Of a stretch of 64,000 nucleotides of DNA, positions 48,501 through 59,500 are shown in pieces. Origin of the DNA: Corella eumyota (taxonomy: Eukaryota; Chordata; Ascidiacea; Phlebobranchia; Corellidae); the NCBI GenBank assembly GCA_963082875.1, contig OY720101.1:1116001-1180000 (forward strand). The letters run 5' to 3'. Within the stretch, counting starts at the first letter, position 1. The number at the start of each line of letters is the position of its first letter. The translations under genes were made by a program, and so were the position numbers. A model generated the notes under the pieces. The model saw only the letters and a program-made list of their open reading frames with translations, ran no database searches and was not told the origin of the DNA.

Positions 48501-51500
48501 AAATGTTACACTTTATTATAAAGTTGTTCAATGTAGAGCAAAACACACTTGAAAAATAACATGTGGTCGTTATTATTAAAACATATATTAAAAATATTGA
48601 CGTAAAACGACAGATACTAAAGTAAGATAACCAAACTAATTATTGATTAACAAATAAGAAAATACGTAAATGAAATCCTTTATGTACTTATATTGTGTAC
48701 TTAACATATAAAGGCCAGTGTGGCAAATATTAAACTAAAGAATATTTGTTTTGTTCGTCATTTAATGCATTTTATGCAACGTAGTTTAAATAACGATTCG
48801 TTAAGTTATATAATCTATGTCTAACAATATTGACCATTAACTAAATTAATATAGAGTACCTTAACTTAAAGATTACATCTTAAAAATTAATTTAAAAATA
48901 GATGTATTTTACTTGCAAAAATAAATGATAAAATAAAGGATTAACCATTCGCTAAGTTATATTGTCCACCAAACCTTTATATAAAGTCTTTAAGTATTTT
49001 TCTTAAAGATTATTTTAAAAATAAATATATTTTACTTACAAAGAAATGAATAATAAAATAAGGGATTGGAGTAAGTGAGATGACCAGATAAAACATCCTC
49101 CAATCACGAAAAAAGTAAGCAACAAGTGAGTTAAGAGTGTACCCGACGCTGAAAGCAGTGTGAGTGTGAACCCCAGTGTAAGTTCTCATATTACCCGTTA
49201 TCTCAACAACTAAAACATAAAAAAAATAACAATTACACCATACTTTTAGTGGCCAGTACACTTGCTACACTACAAGAGGTCCTAGGTTCGATCCCCAGTG
49301 CTCTCTTGCTGTAGCGCCCTTCAATAAGGTGCTATAAACGGTACAAACTCCTGCTGAGCCAGCACTTAATCAGCAGCGTATTTATCGGGTAATATTATTT
49401 TTTATATTATATCCCAAACTGCCACAGAGGTACCTTGAGACTGGGTCGGGGTAAATGATGTTACTCTATGTTTAGGTCGCGCATTCGACTCTTCCACATC
49501 AAGAATGAAGATACATACAAAAAAGGCGCATTAAAATGTTTTAAAAGTTGTGCATAATATGTAGATAAATGAACTTTGTACCGTTGATGAGACATTAAAT
49601 ATTTGAATGTAAACACCACAATATTTAAATATTGATGTAAGTCATGTTAACAAAATTATCTATGTTTACTTTAATTTATAATTAGGTATTGCAACAAAAA
49701 ATTATAATCATCAAACCAACAATTTACAAAGTCCCCTTTTTCTTAAACTATAAGAACAAAATACGTTGTATTTACAAAATATTATCTATACATTCAACAT
49801 AAAAGCAAAAGTTGTATAATAACATGTTATTTTAACTTTTTCTTACTACTAAGCTTATTCAACGGATTATAACAAATAATATCGCAAGGTCAACAAATGT
49901 ATCACAAAAATATTTGTACAACTTAGGCCATGAACCAGTTGTCTAACATTAAGAATAAAACTAAATTTAATTCGATAATCTTTCAAACTTATTCGATTTA
50001 TCACATAAAACAAAAGTGTAAAATAACATGTCAATATCATGACGTTAGACAAGTTGTTACTATTTAAAAGTGACATAAAATAAGGTAGTTACCGTATACA
50101 AACATGATCAAGAAAGCTCCATGTGAGAAAGCTGCAGTGAAAAACCTAAGTACAACAAACAACTCAAACCAGGGTGTAAACGCGGTTGCAATCCCACTGA
50201 TGGTCGTTCCAATGGCAGATACTAACATCGTATTTCGACGACCAAGTCTACAACGTATCATTATAATGTTAAGTGAAAAGTTATTTCCATTTTAAGTAGA
50301 TCGAACCCTATTTAAAGCATGATAATTAAAAAGAAATATACATTATGTCTAAATATGTTAATGTTTAACTTAAATATCTTTTTATAAGAATACATTAAAT
50401 CAGCCCTAAAGTTATAACAAATAACTAACTGTTACATAAGACTTAACAGTTAACAGTCTTGTGTTAAAATCGAACCCGGGACCTTAAACATTAGACTTAC
50501 ATATCGGCCATGTTCCCAAACACGATTGCTCCTGTCCACATTCCAGCAAAGTAAATCGAAGTTGCGACCGTTCCCAAAATCTTTCGATCACAAACCAAAT
50601 CCCACTGTTAAAATAAATGTTTAATTTTTTTGTATATATCATGAAAGTCGTATCTCAAGTTACATGTGGCAGTTTGAGATATTATAAATTACAATTGCTC
50701 AATAATTACGCTGCTGATTAAATGCTGGCTTTTTGTACCGTTTATAGCACCTTACTTAAGGGCGCTACAGCTTAAGATCACTGGGGATCAAACCCAGAAC
50801 CTCATGTAGTGTTGGAAGTGTTCTGACCACTACACCATGCTGCTGGTTTTTACATTATTAAGGTTGAAACCAGTAGTTTAGTTATTGTAAAATTAGGAAT
50901 TGGGTATTTAATGTACCAACTAAAAGACTAAATAATTAAAATTAAACTGCAAAAATGGAATTAGCAAAACTAAGCATTGTGGGCTATAAAAAAAAGTCAC
51001 TGCTGCAATAAATCAAACCGTGATTTACTATATTTATTCAACCTACATCCACCTTCATAAAATTTTTATTTTTACAACTTACCTGACTGTTGACAGTGGA
51101 GGTAAACACAGAGGTATCAAAATAATATCCTTGGTCGCAGTTTATTGGATTGTAACCAATATTTACACAACTTAAACTTGGAGGTTCGCATGCTGTTAAA
51201 TTGTAACCATATCTAGTAAAATAATAAAGATAAAATTTAACGATATAAGATAACAACGTTATAATAACCACATGTTATTTTTACGTAATATAAAGAGAAA
51301 ATGTACATCGTTATATTTTTGTAGTAAACACCTCTTTAAAATGGTTAAATATGAATAAAATTAAAGTTTAAGATAATTATTATGTAACCTATATAAATAT
51401 AAAGTTACTTATACCGAAACATTAACCAAATAAAATTTAATGCAAGTCATATAGGAAAGTCAATAACTTTAATGTAGAATTAAAACAAACAAAAACTTCC

Positions 51501-52176
51501 AGGACACAGATTAGAGTTAGACAAAAACTTAACAAAACAGTGACAAAAATATTACTATGAAAGCAATGCCTGTAATTATACAAAAAAGTAAAAAAATAAT
51601 TAATGAATTTACCTTTGACATGAATCTCCGGGAGGGGTTGTATAATTCCTTATATCTACTTCAGTTAAAGTTGGGTAAGCTGAATGGTTGTCAATAGGTG
51701 GAACATTACATCTGTTAAATATAAGCATGTGTTAGATAAGATTCTACATTTACAGTAAAAAATGTTACTTTTTTTTACTGATATCTACATTTTTTAAACT
51801 TTGTAATATCCCATTTAATTCCTTAACAACTTAACATTTTTTCCCTTTTTTAAATTGTTACCATTTTACTAACTTTATAATTTCTTTATAAATGATTTTT
51901 TCTATTTTTTTCCTCTTTATTTCATGATTGTGAAGCTACTATCTAAAAATAAATAAAATATTTTATTTTTTTCTCACTTTCTTCTTGCATCTGTCTAAAT
52001 TTACAGGTTAAAAATAAATGTTAACCTTACCTGAAAGGTTGTTCAGCTGCATAAAACACCGAAGCAATATTATGAAGACCAGCAGGAATACCCAACCAAT
52101 AAGTAATTGCACATAGGAATAACTGATACCTGCCCAAGTGGCCTATCTTGTCCAAAACTCGATCAAATTCAATCAT
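45577..52176 (-). CDS. SLC22-family organic ion transporter (12-TM MFS)
   Basis: Thirteen exons, ATG 52174-52176, stop 45577-45579. Exons lie near 52031-52176, 51612-51713, 51082-51214, 50503-50609, 50092-50249, 49040-49211, 48170-48305, 47734-47830, 47470-47606, 46986-47084, 46637-46746, 46103-46338 and 45577-45634. Order: a short N-terminus (MIEFDRVLDKIGHLGRYQ), TM1, a large Cys- and Asn-rich extracellular loop with several N-glycosylation sequons, then the SLC22 hallmark STVNSQWDLVCDRK. The MFS motif DRLGRRNTM follows TM2, PQSPRWHFSNGR precedes the central loop, and AELYPTVIRGNALG, with its conserved Pro and Arg, precedes TM11. The tail is short and acidic. It should carry organic cations, carnitine or related solutes at the plasma membrane; the substrate cannot be read from sequence. 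It reads closer to the OCT/OCTN branch than to the OATs. At least five SINE copies sit in its introns. Confidence 0.87.
45820..46057 (-). repeat. tRNA-derived SINE in the SLC22 last intron
   Basis: Minus-oriented copy: constant end first (GATGTGGGAGGTCGA), then the TTGAACCCATGACCTC B-box complement, ending at TTCTTACCACTACACC (A-box complement). Near full length. Confidence 0.8.
47215..47420 (+). repeat. Diverged SINE copy in an SLC22 intron
   Basis: Head GGTCATGGTGTAGTAGTTTAC and GGTTTGATTCCCATTTC, then TGTAGCGCCCTTGAGTAAGG. The body is shortened and it ends in a (TA)n run near 47408-47432. Confidence 0.7.
47924..48086 (+). repeat. Truncated SINE copy in an SLC22 intron
   Basis: Starts at the B-box (GGTTCGATCTCCACTGCTC), keeps CTCCTGCAGAGCCAGC and AACTGCCACAGGCAACTT, then stops. 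Confidence 0.75.
49252..49515 (+). repeat. SINE copy in an SLC22 intron
   Basis: Near full length: ACACTTGCTACACTACAAGA, GGTTCGATCCCCAGTGC, the TCAGCAGCGTATTTATCGGG region and GGTCGCGCATTCGACTC. The first bases of the head are missing or diverged. Confidence 0.8.
50665..50860 (-). repeat. SINE copy in an SLC22 intron, 3' end missing
   Basis: Minus-oriented: GTGGCAGTTTGAGATATTAT, AATTACGCTGCTGATTAA, the GGGGATCAAACCCAGAACCT B-box complement and CTGACCACTACACCATGC. Confidence 0.8.
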
Positions 52177-53513
52177 TTTTACCTTGATCTTATTTGCTTA
52201 TTAAAAACGTGACATTTTATAAATAAATATTGCAGTATATATAGTAAAAATGAGAAGGTAACGTATTGACTTTACTTAATTTAAAGAGATATAATTGCGA
52301 ACTATCATGTAAATTTACAACTAAACGATAAGTGGTTTGAAATGTGTATTTATACGCAGTGTTGTGTTAGCACGAAGCACACAAGGTTTTAATTAAACAT
52401 TGTTGCATACGCATGTACATCGACAAAATCTAGGTTAAATCTATTTGATGTCTTGCAAGTTGACAAATATTAGCTCAGTTATGCACGTACAGTTTTATTA
52501 ACGTTAAAGGAGTGTTATATAAAAGTCAACATCATAATCTTTCATGTTAAATTTCCTTTGTTGTAGAACAAGTCAATCAAAGTATTATTCGCCGAATTTT
52601 TTTGATTAAATTCGTTTCAGATTTGCAAAGGAAAAGCAGTTTCAGCAGTTTTTAGAGGTTAGCAAATATTTTAAAAGGTTTACCTTTATTACAATAATTA
52701 AACAATTGTAAACCTTGTTTAAAATTTTACGAATTTGTAGAACTATCAACGGTGGTTGTTTTTTATTTAAATTAACAACATTAACTATGTTTAGATATGG
52801 TATTGGTGGCGCCAAATTTAATTTTTATGATTCAAAGATAATAAAATTCCAAAAATGTCAAAACTTTCAACATGCTAAAACTAATATAAGTTCTAGTGTA
52901 TATACAAAATAATAATTTTTTTTCTAATACTAAGTAACATAAACTTAAAAAAAATATAAATAAAAAACAAAATAAAAAACTAAAAATTTATTTAGCAATA
53001 ATCAAATTCTACTAACTACTTACAAAATAAAAATCACAGTGACTAAACTAAAAAAAACATAAATTCTATCATAAAAAACACTATATACCATCTAAGTTAA
53101 ACACCATTAAGTTTTTAAGTAAACTGTTTAAATGACAGTTCAAGATCACATATTAATATATATTGTATTTGAAATCAAGGTTAAGTATAAAATGTGTTAG
53201 GTTTTGTGTATTTAGGAGTTTTAGATGTTAAAATAACAAAACATAAAAGTTTTGGAGAATCGCAATAAAATATAACTTCATCAGTTTTACATTTTAGGTA
53301 AAGTTTTAAACATATTTTCTAAACACTTCACGTTTTCTTATACTTACTCAAGTTATAAGTTAAGGCAATGTAGTTTACAAAAATATAAAAGAAATTACTT
53401 ACATAATAACTTCATAGGTAAATACTTACATTTAAAAGCAGTGTTCACAAATAACTTAGAATGTTTGAAAATAGGATGTGCAAAGTTGAAAATAAAAGTT
53501 ATTTGGCAACACT
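52177..53513. other. Intergenic DNA upstream of SLC22
   Basis: 1,337 bp of AT-rich DNA. It should hold the SLC22 promoter and the 3' UTR of the coiled-coil gene. A 65-codon plus frame at 52715-52912 is Asn/Lys/Ile-rich and unsupported. Confidence 0.4.
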
Positions 53514-56500
53514 TTAGGAATCAACCACAGGAGAGGTTGCAATATCTTTCCTAGCACCTACAAAAAAATATATTTTTTTTGTATATATCTTTATCCTCGA
53601 TGTGGGAAAGTCGAATGTGCAACTTAAACATAGAGTAACATCAGTTACTCCGACCCAGTCTCGAGTTGCCTGTGGCAGTTTGGGATATTATATAGATTAT
53701 AATTGCCCGATAATTATTCTGTTGATTAAGTGCTAGCTCAGCAGGAGCTCATACCATTTATCGCGCCTTACTCAAGGGCGCTACAGCATGAGATCAGTGG
53801 GGATTGAACCCACGACCTCATGTGTGGTGTAGCGTGTTATTACCACATCACCCCTTTGCCGGTAAAATATATATTTAGGTTTAAATTATTGTAAATGTAG
53901 TTTTTTACCTAATACTAAACTTACTTAATGGAGACTCAAGGTGGTCAATCACAACCGTAATGTCAGGTACTGATCTGCAATTTTAATATACAACATTTTA
54001 TATTAATTTTAACAATTTCTACAGTCTATAAAAACATTTATGACGCCACTTACTTAGATGGAGGTCGTGACCTCAAATCGTGACGTGGTGAGTTCAAGGA
54101 GGACATGCTTGAACGGGTCGATGCTCGACGTATTGGTGGAAGAGGTTTGGACAAAAGAGAACCTTCTTCTTCACCTCTCTCTTCTTGTTCTTCTGCTGAA
54201 GAAGGCAGACGAAAAAGAGAACTACCAGTGTTTTCTCTCATCTAGTAGCAAGAATAATAAAAATAATTTAATAAAAAGAGTTTATTTTATATTTATTTAT
54301 TCTTGGTGTGGATTGTCGTTTTCTACAACCTAAACATAGAGTTACATTTGTTACCCTGACCTATTCTCGAGTTACCTTTGGTAGTTTGGGATATTATAGA
54401 TTATAAATGCCTGATATTTAAGCTGATGATTAGGTGTTGGCTTAGCAGGAGTTCATAGCGTTTATAGCGCCTTACTCAAGGGTGCTACAGCATGAGAGCA
54501 GTGGAGATTGAACCCCGGATCACAGGTAGTAAAGTTAAGTGTCCTGACCACCACACTATGTTGCTGGACATTGTCAAATCCTGTTTTAGTTTTATTACAT
54601 TTAACAAACCAATAACAATGAAGCAGGGGTAGTTGGTGGAGCGGTTGATTTGTATCCCAAACTACTCTTTGAGTGATTGCTGACGTCAGTGAGGGATTTC
54701 CCTTTATTTCGTGGTAAATTAGAACCATTTCGTAGAATGTCTAAAAATTAAGATTTTTTGTTAAATTGTATTAACTTATTCAAAACAAACATAAAGGTTA
54801 AGTTTTATTTTTGTACATTGCATAATTAATACAACAACATAGCAATTATCAATATATATATTATAAAAAGCCAGCATTAAAAATCAAACTAAGGAGCTTT
54901 AAAATAATTTCATATATATTTTCACACTTCACTTACTTGTGTGAGTTCTAAGGTTGAGTAACTCAATATTTTTGAGTCTGTCTCCACTCAAAGGTGAAGT
55001 AATAAAAGAGTGAACATTTGAGGATGGGATTTGAAATTTGTTGACTTCCAATTCTAACATTTTAGGAACAGTAGAAGGAAGGTGATGGGGGATTACAGGA
55101 GACCTAAAAATAGATTTTAATTAAAACTTCAGACATTCCCATAAAAAATTGTCAATTTCCATAATAAAAAACAAATTGCCAAATTGGTCTTGCTTTAAAA
55201 ATGTTTTAATTTATTATCTATTAAGAAATGAGTACCAAGTTAAGCCATAAAAATTAAATGCTTTTAAATAAAAACAAAAACTAACTTGTCTCTGTACAAT
55301 CTTGATCCAGGTAAACTTCTTACAACTGAACTATTAACTTGCCATACTGGCGTTCCTTCTTGTTTGTGAATTCCTACAACAAGCAATTAAAAATAGCAAT
55401 AAAGTAAAAATTTAAATATAAAATAAATTAATAAAGTGATTGGTATTCACATTTGAATACCTGATACAGTGAGAGCATCCTGATTGGTTGGTATGGGATC
55501 ATGTGACATGTTTGTTGTCATAGGAACTTCGGGTTGGGGTTGAATCTTTGGTGAATGTGGAAACATTGACCCTACTAGAAATTTATAAAAAAAAGTTCTA
55601 CTAAGGTGAAACAACAATTGATTCTAAGCATAGGCTAGGTTAATATTAATTATATATCACAAATCGATAGCCTGTCTTTTGGTCGGCATTTTAATTGTCG
55701 AAACATGGTCACAACTTATAACTAATATTGACCTGAAATATTTTACCGGCACACTGCAAACGGCAGCTTTATTATACATTTGTAGCCCTGTTAACTGGAG
55801 ATAAATACCATGGATAAAGTCCACTTAGCTCCATTATATATATATATATAGATTACATATAGATGATACACACCACTGAAATATATTGAAGTAAGTTTAA
55901 ATGGTTACCTTGCATGAATGAGTAAGGAACTTGTCCACTAGTGCCTTGTGATTTAATCTGCATCTTCTGCAACATGGCATCAACTTGATACTTGTTAAAT
56001 CTTGTGCTGATTTTACCTGAGTATCTGGAATATAAAATTGTTTAACTTGTTAATAAACATAAGTGTTGTTAATGAAAGCAATAGTAGTAAAATTTCTTTA
56101 ACAAAAAATAAAAAAATAGTTCGCAAACTATATAAACATGATAAAAAAGATTTAGAAAGCAAAAGAATTGACAAAAAACATATTGTTTAAACTTTACAGT
56201 ATTTTAAATCAACAAAAGTAAAAATTTTACAACAAATTCAGAACTTACTTTCTTAAATTATCCTTTCCCTTATACGAGATGACAGGTTTAATAAGAAATA
56301 CACCAGTTATACATTCAAGTCTCTGTAATGCATCTGATAACAATGCCGCCAACCTTCTACGTTCTGATGTTAGCTCATCCATTTGCTTGCCCCAATTCTG
56401 TGCCCTTCTTCGCTGTAAACTTTCCATTTTCTCTGTTTATAATAAAAGTTAAGTTATTTTATTGTTTATCAAGTTGATAAAAAAGAGAAACTTATTACTA

Positions 56501-59500
56501 TTAGTAAGGCCAACAACGTAGCAAACTTTTAAGGAAATCTCAAAACAAAATAAAAATAAAAAGTTGGTGCTTTTTACATAAAAAAATAATTACAAACAAA
56601 ACTAATTTAACACATCCACAAAGAAATAAATAAAACATGAGATATCTTTAAGTTAAAAAGTTAGAATTTCTACATAAAAATAAATAAAATATAAGTACAA
56701 GTAAATATAAAAATAAGTACAAAATATTTACCAAGTATGTTAAATACATCAGAGGTGACCATGTTACTACTTCTCACATTACTTTCAATCACTTTCATCT
56801 TTGTATGATGAACCAACTTGTTCGCAAGATGTTGAATTCTTCGAGTTGGGATCGAATTATACGACTCCATTGTCATAACAACCGACTCCAAGGTCTCCTA
56901 AAAATAAAAAGGATTGGATTTTAATGTTTTAAGTCATTTTGTGCTATTTATTAGGGCAATAAATACTGACAGCAATGTGTAGTAGTCAAAACAATTGGTT
57001 TCACTACATAAGATTGTGAGTGTAATCTTTACTGCTCTCATGCTATAGCCCACTTGAGTAAAATGCTATAAACGGTATAAACTCTTGCTAAGCTTATACT
57101 TAATCAGCACCTTAATTATTGAGCATTTAAAATCTATAATATCCTAAACTGCCAAAGGCAACTTAAGGTAGGGTCAGGGTAATTGCTCTACTCTATGTTT
57201 AAGTCGTAAAGTCGACCTTTCCATATCAAAGATAAATAAATATATTTAGAAAAAGGCAAAGCCCAATTTTGTACTTTACCAATTTTATATTTTTTACAAT
57301 TACAAAAAGTTAAACAAGTGAAAAAAACTATTTTAAAACCTGTGTAATTTTTCCCACTGCAACAGATTTCTTTAGAGCTTTAGAATTATGTTCAGTATCC
57401 AATCTAGTGAACATTACAGTCAATGTTGAATCACTTGTTCCTATAGGGGCTGTAGAGGGGGTTTTCCCTAATATAGGACCAGCTGGAGAGGAAGGGAATC
57501 CTGAACCAGAAGTCTAAATAAATAAACCAATCTTTTGAATATAAATTTTGAAATTTTTCCTCATTATTTTATAAAAAAGCATGAAATAATTATCTAACCT
57601 AAGTTAAGATAAGCATATTAGTTAACCTCTTACCCCAACAGTTGCAGTGTTTCCCCTCTGTGTTTCACTTAAAGTATTTTGTAAATGCATAATCATTGCT
57701 CCATCATGTTGAGTTCTTTTATCAAACTCCATTCGCAACATATCCAACTCTTCCTGTGTGTTGAAACCAAAAAATAATAGCTAACACGATTCCTCTTAAA
57801 TGTTTAAAAAATATAATTAGAAGCACGCTTATTTAGGCTGTGTCAAAAGTAAAATTATCAGCAGCATGGTGTAGTATTTAAAATACTTTGTTTTAACATA
57901 AGGTCTTGGGTTTGATCCCTACTGCTTTTATGCTGTAACGCCCTTAAGTAAGGCACTATAAACGGTATAAACTTTTGCTAGGCAAACTTAATCAACAGCT
58001 TAATTATCGGGCAAATATAATATACAATATCCCAAACTACAAAAGTAAGCTTGTGGCTGGGTTGGGGCGACAAATGTAACTCTATGTTTAGGCTGTAAAG
58101 TCAGCCCTACAATATAGAGGATAAATAAATTAAAAAAATTTAATCCTATAACCTTATTTAAATGTTATTTAAACAACTATGAGTTCAATTTATTTATAAA
58201 TTTTTAACCTGTAATTTGTGAATAGTGAGTTGTAATCTTTCATCTTCTTCATTTGACCCCAGATTTGACCTTCCCTCATTCAGAGCTGCCGTCATATTCT
58301 CACCAATTGTGATCAAAGATTGTTCGACAGTGTTTGCCATGTTTCCAACAAATAATTTCACCTAAAAAATTTTTAATTAAATACTAAAACAGGCAATGAA
58401 ACTTATACACATAACTTCTTCTAAAAATAAGTTCTTAAATTTGCTTGTACTTATGTAAAAGAGTTATCCTTTCTACAATAAACAAATTAATATTAATAAT
58501 AGTTGTAAAGCTTACCTCATCATTACTTGTATCATAGTTGGTAGTTTGTATTGAATTAATAGAATGAGATTTAGCAAGATGGGAAGTATGTTTCGACATT
58601 TCCTGAGATATCTAAATTTTAACAAATAAAACTTTATTATCAATCCATTTATTTTTAAACACAGGTTTATAGTTGCACTCACCAAGTCTTTAAACTCAAC
58701 AACACATCTGTAACATTTTAGGAAGTCTTCAAGCAAGTCAGTGTTAACAGCTCCCTGGGAATATTAATATATTTTATTATTGCTTAAAGTTAAACATAAA
58801 AATATTGTAGTTATTAAACATGCTTAAAAACTGAAATAATAATTTAATATTACCACTACTTCAGTATTATTGTGAAATTTTTTACACTTTTGAGACTTAA
58901 TTTAAGCCATGTCTATAATTATTTATTAATTAGCATTACAAAAATTTAAAAAATCGCAAGTATACAAAACATCTTACAACACAAACTTACCTTCAAGTTA
59001 GGAGTAGTTCTACTTCCAGTACTTGACATTCTCTCATATTTTCTTAAGTTAAAAGCCTCCCTCTTCTCCATTATTTTATTCCTGTATGCACTAGCTAGTG
59101 ATATTCTGCTGGTTGATCTTGATGCTGGTTTCATAGTTAGGGATTCACCTCCTTCTGAGTTGTGGTTACTTTCCATTTTCTAATAAAAATAAAATAAGAT
59201 TTTGTAATAAATGTAAATTTTAAAACTAGGCATAATATATTATCATTTTAAAATAAACTTGTAGCAATTTTTTTTTTTCATGTAGATAACAAAAGCTTTT
59301 AGTAGTAGAATTCAAGGTTAAAACAAACCTGTAAATTATCCTCAGTAAGACTTTCATGTGATTCTTCCTTCACTTCACTTAATTGATCTGAACAATATTT
59401 AATTTATTCAAAAACAAATTGTCATTTTCTAAAATAAAGCAACATTACATAAAACTAGTTGTATTTTAGGCTAAAAAATATGTTTCATTTCTTGAATTAA

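Noticed and set aside
52715-52912. 65-codon plus-strand frame
   Set aside because: AT-driven Asn/Lys/Ile/Phe composition, no neighbours in frame, no conserved motif.
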